DNA of 7,870 nt from an uncultured Erysipelotrichaceae bacterium (GCA_902795905.1 CADBMY010000017.1:1-7870), one strand, 5' to 3'. Numbered from the stretch's first letter, positions 1 to 6,594 are shown. Notes: generated by a model from the letters alone, not told the origin. Numbers and translations: made by a program.

Positions 1-3000
1 CTGGATGACGGACAGTTCGGGTATGAGACAGATGATACGGTCTACACGGTGACATATACCGTAGAAGAAGGTCAGGTAAGCAGAACGATCACGAATGAGG
101 AGATCGAACCTGCCGATGAGACACTGACATTTGCCTATACCGGAAATATCCAGAGTTTTGAGGCTCCTGCCGATGGTTACTACCATCTGGAAGTCTGGGG
201 CGGCCAGGGCGGCAATACATCATCTTCGTATCTCGGAGGTCAGGGCGGCTATGCCAGAGGAACTGTCGCTTTGAACAGGGGCGATGTGCTGTATGTCGCA
301 GTAGGCGGTGCCGGGCAGTCCATAGGCAGATACGGCAATGCGGCAGGCGGCTGGAACGGCGGCGGTACATCCAATGGCTGGAAAGGCACCGGCGGCGGTA
401 CGGAAACACTGAACTGGGGTGCCGGAGGCGGCGGAGCTACCTCGATCCAGTCGGAACTGATCGCGGACGGACAGCTGTCCCGGTATGCGGATCATAAGAA
501 TGCAGTGGTGATCGCAGCCGGGGGAGGCGGCGGTGCCGGACAGGATATGGGCAGGGGACAGAAGGAAGATAACAGCCGGTCTGCTTCGTGGCGTGCTCCT
601 ACCGGTGACGGCGGCGGTCTTGAAGGGGATTACGGCGGTTACGGTGCTGAGGATGCCCATCACCCGACAGGCGGTACCCAGACCTTTGGCGGTCATTCAC
701 GAAGGCTCTCAAGCACACCCGGCTGCACGATGGTCAATGCCGGTTTCGGTTACGGAGCTTACGGCAGTCTGAACGGCGGCGGCGGAGGCGGCTGGTACGG
801 CGGCGGAGCCATGGGCAGAGACGGCTTTGCGGCAGGCGGCTCCGGATATATCCAGAGTGCGGATACACTGCAGGCATTAAGCATTACCCCGGCTGTTACA
901 CTCAGTGATGCGGAAACACGCACCGGCGGACGCACCGGAAACGGTGAAGCACGGATAACATACAAGATCTCCAATGAGAGCGGAGAAGCCGTCTTTACCA
1001 ACAGATATACCGTAGAAACGGAAGATCAGTACGCCGAGACAGAAGTCAGGATCACCAAGCGCATACTTGGGGAGAAAGTGCGTCCGGAAGACTTCACATT
1101 CAGGATCGAAGGAGTAACAGAAGATGCACCGATGCCGGAGACAAATGAGACAAAAGTGCACTGTGAGGAAACCGTCACCCCGGTCAGCTTCGGCAGGATC
1201 GTCTTCACAAGACCCGGGGAATACACCTACCGGATCAGTGAAGTCAAAGACCGTACGGTCAGGCAGTACACCTTCGGTGAGGATGTTCAGATCACCTATA
1301 CGGTAAAGAAAGCAGAAGACGGGAGATCGCTGAACGTTACAGCTTCGGCGACACCGGAGATCGTCAATATCGTGCATCTCTATGATCTCTGCCTGAAGAA
1401 GACCGGGATCGGTGACAGTACCGAAGGTATAGAGTTCCTGTTCACAAGACCGGCAGACAGTGAAGCTCAGGAAAAGTATGTGATCCTGTCGCAGCAGATG
1501 CCGGGAGAGTACACCGTAAGCGGATATGCCGAGAAGGAAGAAGAAGGAACCCGCATGGTTCTGGGGGAAGAGAAGACACTGATCATTCACGGTCTCGAGG
1601 CCGGTGACTGGGGTCTTTCAGAGACATCCGTGCCGGAGGGATATCTCGAAGAGGAAAACGGAAGCCTGATCACGCTGAAGCCGCAGGGTATCTATGATTA
1701 TGCCCTGAGTGAAGACTCGTGCCTGACCGATACAGACGGAGAAAGACATCGGCTGAGGATCACCGGTGATACGGCGTACGGAGAGATCGTAAACACCAGG
1801 GATGACAGTGAGATCGCCAAGCCGCGCAAGTCGGTGTATAACAGCCGTAATGAGAATATCAGCGGGAAGTTTGTCGAAAACGGCGAGACCCTGTATTACC
1901 GTATCGATGTGGAGAATACGACAAAGACCGTGCGTACATATACGGTCAGAGATCCGCTGCCCGCAAATTGTGTATTCCTGGAGGCGGATCATGACGGTGA
2001 ACTGAAAGACGGTGAGGTGAGCTGGCCTTCCTTCAAACTGAAACCGGAAGAGAAGATGACACTGGGTTTTCAGGTCAGGGCAGAAGGGGACGGTATCGCA
2101 ATCGTCAATACCGCATACGCAAAGATCACGGATACCGAATATGAGACAAATACCGTAACCAACATGACCCCGGCTGATCCTGTAAAGGCGGTAAAAGACC
2201 TGCAGGGCAATGACATTAACGGAAAGAATATCAGAGTCGCAGAGACATATGCCTACACGGTAACGGTCAGAAATCCCGGTGATGCGGAGACACGCATGAT
2301 CATCCGTGATCCGCTGCCGGCAGAGATCACCTTCGTCAGTGCTTCGGATGAGGGCAGTGTGAAAGACGGTGTGCTTGTCTGGCACATCGTGCTGCCTGCC
2401 CATGCCGAAAAGACCGTCAGTTTCCGCTTTCAGCCGAAGGAAGAAGGCGTGACGATACGGAATACCGCTGAGGTAACGATGGATGAGATCACAAGGAAGA
2501 CAAATACGACGGAAAACAAGACACTGCTGACACCGGTCAAGAAAGTGTACCGCGGTGATACGGAGATCGACGGTGAAGCGGTGAAGGCAGGCGAAGAGCT
2601 GCGCTATGAGATCCTGGTCAGAAAGAGCAGTGAAGACCGTACGTTTGTCCTGCGGGATACGGTGCCGGAAGAGACCGTGTTTGTTAAGGCGGAGGACGGC
2701 GGCAGTCTTGAAGGGAATACGGTCGTCTGGAATGTCAATGCCAAAGCCGGGGAAACGGTAAAAGTACACTTTACGGTCCGGGTAAAGGACAGCGCAGCCG
2801 GAAAGGCGATACGCAATACTGCAGTGCTCGAGGCGGAAGGTGAGAAGATACCGTCCAATACGACCGTAAACTATGTGATGGAGATGCCGGTCAAGATGGT
2901 CAGAAATGTTGTCGGGGCTTCGGAAGTGAAGGAGACGATGGACGGCGGTAAGCGTTATGTCTATACGATCACTGTACATAATCCGAAGGATACGGAACAG

Positions 3001-3357
3001 GAAGTGCTGATCACCGATGAACTGCCAAAGGAAGTCGGGTATGCCAGCAGTGACCATGACGGAAAGCTGAAGGGGCATACCGTGACGTGGCAGATCTCAA
3101 TACCTGCGAAAGCTTCCGAGACCGTCCGCTGTGTTATCGTTACACCGCAGTTTGATACGGATATTTCCAATACGGCAGTGATCCGGATGGACAGCCTGAC
3201 CGTATCGACGAATACTGTCACACAGCATAACCGGGCACCCGGTGTGACGGTAAAGAATGTGCGTACCGGTATTGATAAACCTGTATTACTGATACCGTGT
3301 ATTCTGATCCTTCTGGGTGCTGTCAGTATCGTACTGGGCAGCCGGAGGAAACCGTAA
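1..3357 (+). CDS. Large modular cell-wall surface protein (adhesin/pilin-like), 5'-partial
   Basis: The frame is open from base 1, so the true start lies upstream; the GTG at 49 is internal and sits mid-strand in a domain. The visible part is 1118 residues. Modules in window codons: the end of an FctA/Spy0128-like domain (1-35, apparently resuming at 325-335); a glycine-rich module (about 41-322) opening with the FxYTGxxQxFxAPxDGYYxLEVWGxQGG pattern; a full FctA-like domain (about 345-457, candidate isopeptide residues K353, E414, N456); a SpaA/Cna-B-like domain (about 460-600, K466, E541, N598); four DUF11-like repeats (608-1080); then NVRTG (1086-1090), a hydrophobic segment (about 1094-1112) and the tail SRRKP. 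This architecture fits an extracellular, sortase-anchored stalk or adhesin stiffened by Lys-Asn/Asp isopeptide bonds. The sortase gene follows at once. The ligand is unknown. Domain names are from recognition, not a profile search. Confidence 0.9.
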   Translation: MDDGQFGYETDDTVYTVTYTVEEGQVSRTITNEEIEPADETLTFAYTGNIQSFEAPADGYYHLEVWGGQGGNTSSSYLGGQGGYARGTVALNRGDVLYVAVGGAGQSIGRYGNAAGGWNGGGTSNGWKGTGGGTETLNWGAGGGGATSIQSELIADGQLSRYADHKNAVVIAAGGGGGAGQDMGRGQKEDNSRSASWRAPTGDGGGLEGDYGGYGAEDAHHPTGGTQTFGGHSRRLSSTPGCTMVNAGFGYGAYGSLNGGGGGGWYGGGAMGRDGFAAGGSGYIQSADTLQALSITPAVTLSDAETRTGGRTGNGEARITYKISNESGEAVFTNRYTVETEDQYAETEVRITKRILGEKVRPEDFTFRIEGVTEDAPMPETNETKVHCEETVTPVSFGRIVFTRPGEYTYRISEVKDRTVRQYTFGEDVQITYTVKKAEDGRSLNVTASATPEIVNIVHLYDLCLKKTGIGDSTEGIEFLFTRPADSEAQEKYVILSQQMPGEYTVSGYAEKEEEGTRMVLGEEKTLIIHGLEAGDWGLSETSVPEGYLEEENGSLITLKPQGIYDYALSEDSCLTDTDGERHRLRITGDTAYGEIVNTRDDSEIAKPRKSVYNSRNENISGKFVENGETLYYRIDVENTTKTVRTYTVRDPLPANCVFLEADHDGELKDGEVSWPSFKLKPEEKMTLGFQVRAEGDGIAIVNTAYAKITDTEYETNTVTNMTPADPVKAVKDLQGNDINGKNIRVAETYAYTVTVRNPGDAETRMIIRDPLPAEITFVSASDEGSVKDGVLVWHIVLPAHAEKTVSFRFQPKEEGVTIRNTAEVTMDEITRKTNTTENKTLLTPVKKVYRGDTEIDGEAVKAGEELRYEILVRKSSEDRTFVLRDTVPEETVFVKAEDGGSLEGNTVVWNVNAKAGETVKVHFTVRVKDSAAGKAIRNTAVLEAEGEKIPSNTTVNYVMEMPVKMVRNVVGASEVKETMDGGKRYVYTITVHNPKDTEQEVLITDELPKEVGYASSDHDGKLKGHTVTWQISIPAKASETVRCVIVTPQFDTDISNTAVIRMDSLTVSTNTVTQHNRAPGVTVKNVRTGIDKPVLLIPCILILLGAVSIVLGSRRKP
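87..99 (+). repeat. Left copy of imperfect 13-bp direct repeat flanking the glycine-rich module
   Basis: GATCACGAATGAG here matches GATCTCCAATGAG at 966-978 in 11 of 13 bases. Both copies are read in the same codon phase and encode I-T-N-E and I-S-N-E respectively. They lie 879 bp (293 codons) apart, one on each side of the glycine-rich module. The match could be chance or shared beta-strand sequence. Confidence 0.5.
121..966 (+). other. Region encoding the glycine-rich module of the surface protein
   Basis: Codons 41 to about 322 encode a low-complexity, glycine-rich module with many GG, GGG and GGGG runs interspersed with aromatic residues (such as WYGGG and YGGYG). It begins with the pattern seen in bacterial glycine-rich domains related to the glycine-rich region of ALK/LTK receptors and ends with a GNGEARI strand typical of the same family. 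At DNA level it is dense in GGC/GGT/GGA codons (for example 773-810). Family assignment is from pattern recognition. Such modules are common in gut Firmicutes surface proteins, with unproven binding roles. Confidence 0.75.
966..978 (+). repeat. Right copy of imperfect 13-bp direct repeat flanking the glycine-rich module
   Basis: GATCTCCAATGAG is the partner of the copy at 87-99. Immediately after it the protein reads SGEAVFTNRYT, a typical last strand of an FctA/Spy0128-like domain whose earlier part (VYTVTYTVEEG) lies before the left copy. Confidence 0.5.
1822..3240 (+). repeat. Four tandem DUF11-like Ig-fold repeats within the surface protein
   Basis: Repeat units start at codons 608, 727, 845 and 963, giving unit lengths of 119, 118 and 118 residues. 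Each unit starts with P-x-K-x-V, has a central D in R/T-D-x-(L/V)-P, and ends with (I/V)-x-N-T-A. The candidate bond triads are K610-D651-N703, K729-D770-N821, K847-D886-N939 and K965-D1006-N1057, so the Lys-to-Asn distance is 92 or 93 residues every time. The units have diverged strongly elsewhere, so this is an old protein-level repeat rather than a recent DNA duplication. Isopeptide formation is inferred from the regular spacing and from related pilin domains. Confidence 0.8.
3344..3350 (+). promoter_or_regulatory. Shine-Dalgarno sequence deciding the sortase start
   Basis: GGAGGAA lies inside the last codons of the surface-protein gene, with 7 bases (ACCGTAA, containing its stop) before the CTG at 3358. 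This is near-ideal spacing and supports translation starting at CTG 3358 rather than at GTG 3406. Confidence 0.65.
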
Positions 3358-3948
3358 CTGCTGTTCAGACATCTGACGAAACGACATATCCTGATCCTCG
3401 CGGGGGTGATCCTGTCGGGTGCCGGGGTCATCTCCGCCTGTGCTCGTGTGCGGGAAGACAGGACATACCGGGCAAAGGCTGTCCGGCTTTGCGAAGAGGT
3501 AACGGAAGCAGTCAGGGAAGAGACAGAGCTTCCGGAGGGCACCGTCGGTATTCTGCGGATACCGGCACTGTCTGTGGAATGCCCGGTCGCTGACAGTACG
3601 GAGACGGATATCCTGCAGACGCATGCGGGACTGATCGAGGGAAGCGATGTGCCGGGGACATCCGGAGGCAATACGGCTATCGCTGCCCACAGTGCCAGAA
3701 ACGGTTTTCTCTGTTCGTTCTGCTGGTTTCAGAAGATCGCAGAGTTAAAGCAGGGAGATGAGATCTCTCTGCTTTACCGTGACGGCAGAACCTATACCTA
3801 TGCGGTATATGAGGTCATGGAAGGCCTGTTTCCGGAAGACCCGGAACCCTTTCAGCGGGAGGAGGGAAGAGAGATCCTGACCCTGCAGACATGTACACAG
3901 GGGAGTCCTGTATACCGGACGTATGTACATGCCGAGAGGATAGCGTGA
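3358..3948 (+). CDS. Sortase (class uncertain, C/D-like), probable CTG start
   Basis: A membrane-bound transpeptidase that cleaves a C-terminal sorting motif and links the protein to the cell wall or another pilin. From CTG 3358 the product is 196 residues. The catalytic set is visible: His111 in NTAIAAHSA, Cys179 in LTLQTCT and Arg187 in YRTYVHAERI. The GILRIPALSVECPV strand and the LKQGDEI motif are also typical. I chose CTG 3358 because a GGAGGAA sits 7 bases upstream and because it restores an N-terminal segment with basic residues (RHLTKRH) followed by a hydrophobic stretch (ILILAGVILSGAGVIS). The alternative GTG 3406 removes the basic residues and half the membrane segment. The gene lies directly after, and in the same frame as, its likely substrate. 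ISAC (25-28) also fits a lipobox, which is unusual for a sortase. Confidence 0.9.
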   Translation: MLFRHLTKRHILILAGVILSGAGVISACARVREDRTYRAKAVRLCEEVTEAVREETELPEGTVGILRIPALSVECPVADSTETDILQTHAGLIEGSDVPGTSGGNTAIAAHSARNGFLCSFCWFQKIAELKQGDEISLLYRDGRTYTYAVYEVMEGLFPEDPEPFQREEGREILTLQTCTQGSPVYRTYVHAERIA

Positions 3949-3974
3949 CGGACAGAGAAGTCCTATGATAAAAT
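3945..3974 (+). promoter_or_regulatory. Predicted extended -10 promoter for the downstream operon
   Basis: The -35 candidate is GTGACG (3945-3950, 4 of 6 to TTGACA), overlapping the sortase stop codon. After an 18-bp spacer the -10 is TAAAAT (3969-3974, 5 of 6), preceded by TATGA, which gives the extended TRTGn element seen in Gram-positive vegetative promoters. Transcription would start near 3981. It drives the 4080-7434 operon. Confidence 0.55.
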
Positions 3975-3985
3975 ATTAATTAGCT

Positions 3986-4035
3986 CAGAAACACGGATAA
4001 TACAGTATCTGCATGCTGTTTTATTCGTATTTCTG
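3986..4035 (+). promoter_or_regulatory. 50-nt imperfect inverted repeat: leader hairpin or terminator
   Basis: CAGAAACACGGATAA (3986-4000) pairs with TTATTCGTATTTCTG (4021-4035) over 15 positions with one mismatch and one G-T. The inner arms TACAGTAT (4001-4008) and ATGCTGTT (4013-4020) continue the stem with one T-T mismatch and one G-T around a CTGC loop. The stem is AT-rich and only TTTGT follows it, so it is a poor match to an intrinsic terminator of the sortase operon. It starts about 5 bases after the predicted transcription start, which would place it at the very 5' end of the next operon's mRNA. It could stabilise the mRNA, act as an operator, or terminate weakly. Confidence 0.65.
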
Positions 4036-4067
4036 TTTGTCCGGATAATCAGAACTTAAACGTTCCC

Positions 4068-4075
4068 GGGAGGTG
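4068..4075 (+). promoter_or_regulatory. Ribosome binding site of the first operon gene
   Basis: GGGAGGTG lies with its GGAGG core 6 bases before GTG 4080 and 12 bases before the in-frame ATG 4086. The spacing favours GTG 4080, though ATG 4086 remains possible. Confidence 0.65.
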
Positions 4076-4079
4076 TCTT

Positions 4080-4418
4080 GTGCATATGGAAGAAGAACTG
4101 AACAGGATGAGAATACTGAACCACGGAGAGGAGATCCTGATCCTGGTGACAGAAGAGGCAGTATCTTTTGCCGGTATGGCCTTTGTGCAGCTGGTTAAAG
4201 AAGGCATCGATCCGACGATCGCCGACATGACCCTGTACAAAGAGGAAGACCGCGAAGAGCTGCAGAGGATGCTGAGAAGCCATGCACAGATCATCGTATA
4301 CGGGGTGAATGAACAGCTGCCGTGGATGGCAGAGCTTTCGGCTTACCGGACAGTCAGCGAAGAAGAAGATCTGACCGCAGCGGTCAGAAAGATACGTCAG
4401 GAAAGGATGATGCACTGA
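4080..4418 (+). CDS. Hypothetical 112-residue protein
   Basis: I do not recognise this family. The product is acidic and soluble-looking, with no signal peptide, membrane segment or cysteine. The predicted pattern alternates strand and helix: a strand (EEILILVT), a helix (GMAFVQLVKEGI), a strand (PTIADMTLY), a charged helix (EEDREELQRMLRSH), a strand (AQIIVYGV), then a C-terminal helix (EEDLTAAVRKIRQER). That suggests a small alpha/beta Rossmann-like or thioredoxin-like fold, but no catalytic motif stands out. It is a real gene on the basis of a strong ribosome binding site, a preceding promoter and a translationally coupled junction: its TGA overlaps the msrA ATG by one base (TGATG). The start is GTG 4080 or ATG 4086. 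Linkage to msrA hints at a shared stress or housekeeping role, which is inference. Confidence 0.75.
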   Translation: MHMEEELNRMRILNHGEEILILVTEEAVSFAGMAFVQLVKEGIDPTIADMTLYKEEDREELQRMLRSHAQIIVYGVNEQLPWMAELSAYRTVSEEEDLTAAVRKIRQERMMH

Positions 4419-4930
4419 TGAAGACGATTTATTTAGCCGGCGGGTGTTTCTGGGGCATGGAGAAAGTGCTCAAGATCGTACCGGGAGTGGTCAGTACGAC
4501 CGTAGGGTATGCCAACGGACATACCGAAGCACCGACATATGAACAGGTCAAGACGGATACGACCGGGTTCAGGGAGACGGTAAAGACCGAGTATGACGAG
4601 AATAAAGTCAGTCTGAAGCAGCTGCTGGATATCTATTTCCTGTGCATCGATCCGACGGTATATAACCAGCAGGGTCATGACATCGGCAGTCAGTACCAGA
4701 CCGGTGTCTATTATGATAACGAAGAAGACGGCGAACTGATCCGCCGAGTATTTGAAGAAAGGAAAAGCATATACCCGGTATTTGCGCCGGAGGCTGATCC
4801 TCTGCGTAATTTCTATGATGCGGAAGAGTATCACCAGGATTATCTGGATAAGAATCCCCACGGATACTGTCACATCACCAATGCCGAGTTGAATGCCGTA
4901 AAACAGTATATTGCCGAACATCAGCTATGA
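4418..4930 (+). CDS. msrA: Peptide methionine-S-sulfoxide reductase MsrA
   Basis: Reduces the S epimer of methionine sulfoxide, free or in proteins, to methionine in the cytoplasm, using thioredoxin-type reductant. The 170-residue product has the family's usual length. Diagnostic motifs in order: GGCFWG with the catalytic Cys10, VGYANG, YEQVKTDTTGFRETV, DPT with GHDIGSQYQTGVYY, and AEEYHQDYL. HGYCHI near the C-terminus carries Cys151, a plausible resolving cysteine. The start is ATG 4418, whose protein begins MKTIYLAGGCFWG as in other MsrA proteins. The upstream in-frame ATG at 4322 would add about 32 residues read out of frame from the preceding gene and is rejected. The ribosome binding site AAAGGA is at 4402-4407. 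No MsrB domain is fused. The end overlaps the next gene by ATGA. Confidence 0.97.
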   Translation: MKTIYLAGGCFWGMEKVLKIVPGVVSTTVGYANGHTEAPTYEQVKTDTTGFRETVKTEYDENKVSLKQLLDIYFLCIDPTVYNQQGHDIGSQYQTGVYYDNEEDGELIRRVFEERKSIYPVFAPEADPLRNFYDAEEYHQDYLDKNPHGYCHITNAELNAVKQYIAEHQL

Positions 4931-6585
4931 AACTGAAACTGGAAACAATTGACGGTATCGTCTTTGATAAAGAGTACGATCTGCCGGTAACGGTTGAACA
5001 TGCCGTAAGAGAAGTACAGGAAGCACTTCCGTATACGATCCTTTTATGCCGCATTGACGGGGTTACCTACAGCCTGAACAAGGCCGTCGGTGAAGACTGT
5101 ACGATCCAGCTTCTCGACATGCGGGACCGCTGGGCTTTTGCGGCATACCAGGCATCGCTGTCCTTCCTGTATATCCGGGCTGTACATGCGCTGCTTGGCA
5201 AACATGTCCGGGTGACCATCGACAATACCCTCAGTAAGGGACTGTATTCAACGATCCGTACCGGCGGTGTGGACAAGACCGTGACATCACTGATCGAAGA
5301 GAAGATGCGCAGGATGGTCGAAGAAGATCTGCCGATCGTCGGCCGTACGCTGCCGCGGGAAGAACTGCTCGAATTCCTCGAGGAGAATCACCTGACAGAA
5401 AGACTGGACATGGTCCATAATCTGCCGGATCTGACCGGAGCCAAGGTATATACACTGGAAGATGAAGTAGCGATCTTCTATACGGAGCTGGTATGCAGCA
5501 CCGGATATCTGCGTCAGTTTGAAGTCAGACGGTATAAGAACGGTATCCTGCTCAGATTCCCGACCGAGAATGAACCCGGGCAGCTGCCGGAATATGTCGA
5601 ACAGAAAAAAGTATATGAAGTCTTTGCGGAGGAAACACGCTGGGACAGACTGCTGGGGGTTACGTTTGCGGCAGATATAAACAAGCGTATCCTGGAGAAT
5701 GATTACAAGGATCTGATCCTGCTGTCAGAGGCCCTGCATGCCAAGAAACTGTCAGAGATCGCTGAAGAGATCCATCGTACACATAAGCGCATCATCCTCG
5801 TGGCAGGACCCTCCTCATCCGGCAAGACGACATTTGCGAAGAGGTTATGCATACAGCTGCGGGTAACCGGTGAAAGACCGCTGTATCTCGGTACGGATGA
5901 CTACTTCAAGGAGCGCTCCGAGACCCCGCTGGGTCCGGACGGAGAGAAGGACTTTGAAAGTCTGAACGCTGTAGATGTCGAACTGTTTACCCAGCAGATC
6001 AATGATCTGCTTGCAGGAAAGAAAGTAGATATACCTGAGTTTGACTTTATTGTCGGAACCAAGGTCTTCGGCAAGCGGATCACTTCGATCGACTCAACTC
6101 AGCCGATCGTGATCGAAGGTATCCATGCCCTGAATCCGCAGCTGACGGCACAGATGAACGATGATGAGAAATACAGGATCTACATCAGTCCGATGACGCA
6201 GCTGAATATCGACGGCTATAACCGGATCAGTACGACCGATGCCAGAATGCTCAGGAGAATGGTCAGAGACAGCCGTACACGCGGACATAACGCAGCCGCA
6301 ACGATCAGTGCCTGGCCCAAGGTCAGAGCCGGTGAGGATGTCAATATCATCCCGTATAACGGGGAGGCAGATGTTTTCTTCAACAGTCAGTGTATCTATG
6401 AACTGGCTGTACTGAAGAAGTATGCGAGACCCTTACTCATGGAGATCACACCGGAAGAGGAAGAATACCCGGAAGCACAGAGAATGCTGTCGTTCCTGGA
6501 GTTCTTCGTGGAACTGCCGGATGATGATCTGATTCCGAACAATTCGATCATGCGTGAGTTTATCGGCGGCAGTGTATTCGTCTAG
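4927..6585 (+). CDS. TGS/SAD-domain uridine-kinase-like nucleoside kinase
   Basis: A 552-residue protein of the Firmicutes family that joins threonyl-tRNA-synthetase-like domains to a uridine-kinase/phosphoribulokinase-type P-loop kinase. Residues 1 to about 65 resemble a TGS domain. About 66-250 resemble the ThrRS second additional domain, with VHALLGK (H87) followed by TIDNTLSKGLYSTI, and the later strand YKNGILLRFP. About 285-500 form the kinase: Walker A GPSSSGKTT (294-302), then LGTDDYFKE, EFDFIVGTKVFGKR, IEGIHALNP, and VRDSRTRGHNAAATI with the PYNGEADVFFNS segment. No aminoacylation core is present, so this is not a ThrRS. It probably phosphorylates a nucleoside (uridine or cytidine is the family-level guess), but substrate and the role of the N-terminal half are not established by sequence. 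The ATG overlaps the msrA stop by 4 bases. Confidence 0.92.
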   Translation: MKLKLETIDGIVFDKEYDLPVTVEHAVREVQEALPYTILLCRIDGVTYSLNKAVGEDCTIQLLDMRDRWAFAAYQASLSFLYIRAVHALLGKHVRVTIDNTLSKGLYSTIRTGGVDKTVTSLIEEKMRRMVEEDLPIVGRTLPREELLEFLEENHLTERLDMVHNLPDLTGAKVYTLEDEVAIFYTELVCSTGYLRQFEVRRYKNGILLRFPTENEPGQLPEYVEQKKVYEVFAEETRWDRLLGVTFAADINKRILENDYKDLILLSEALHAKKLSEIAEEIHRTHKRIILVAGPSSSGKTTFAKRLCIQLRVTGERPLYLGTDDYFKERSETPLGPDGEKDFESLNAVDVELFTQQINDLLAGKKVDIPEFDFIVGTKVFGKRITSIDSTQPIVIEGIHALNPQLTAQMNDDEKYRIYISPMTQLNIDGYNRISTTDARMLRRMVRDSRTRGHNAAATISAWPKVRAGEDVNIIPYNGEADVFFNSQCIYELAVLKKYARPLLMEITPEEEEYPEAQRMLSFLEFFVELPDDDLIPNNSIMREFIGGSVFV

Positions 6586-6589
6586 GAGG
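6584..6589 (+). promoter_or_regulatory. Ribosome binding site overlapping the kinase stop codon
   Basis: AGGAGG shares its first AG with the TAG stop of the kinase gene and sits 5 bases before ATG 6595, which fixes the acetyltransferase start and suggests translational coupling. Confidence 0.8.
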
Positions 6590-6594
6590 ATATT

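Noticed and set aside
49..51. GTG 49 as the start of the surface protein
   Set aside because: The frame is open to base 1 and codons 1-16 already read like an FctA-type strand region (GYETDDTVYTVTYTV), so this is an internal codon.
773..810. GGC-rich run as a DNA-level microsatellite
   Set aside because: It is explained by glycine codons of the glycine-rich module and mixes GGC, GGA and GGT without a fixed unit.
877..1590. Minus-strand open frame of 237 codons
   Set aside because: Opposite the FctA-like and SpaA-like domains; no ribosome binding site or recognisable motif.
1618..3078. Minus-strand open frame of 486 codons opposite the DUF11-like repeats
   Set aside because: It lies wholly opposite a clear domain-bearing gene, its protein is rich in His, Arg, Cys and Ile without any domain pattern, and its length follows from the codon usage of the plus-strand gene.
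3297..3593. Plus-strand open frame of 98 codons between the surface protein and the sortase
   Set aside because: It overlaps both genes out of frame and encodes no domain; the sortase frame carries the catalytic residues.
4322..4417. In-frame 5' extension of msrA to ATG 4322
   Set aside because: The extra residues are an out-of-frame reading of the upstream gene, and ATG 4418 gives the standard MsrA N-terminus.
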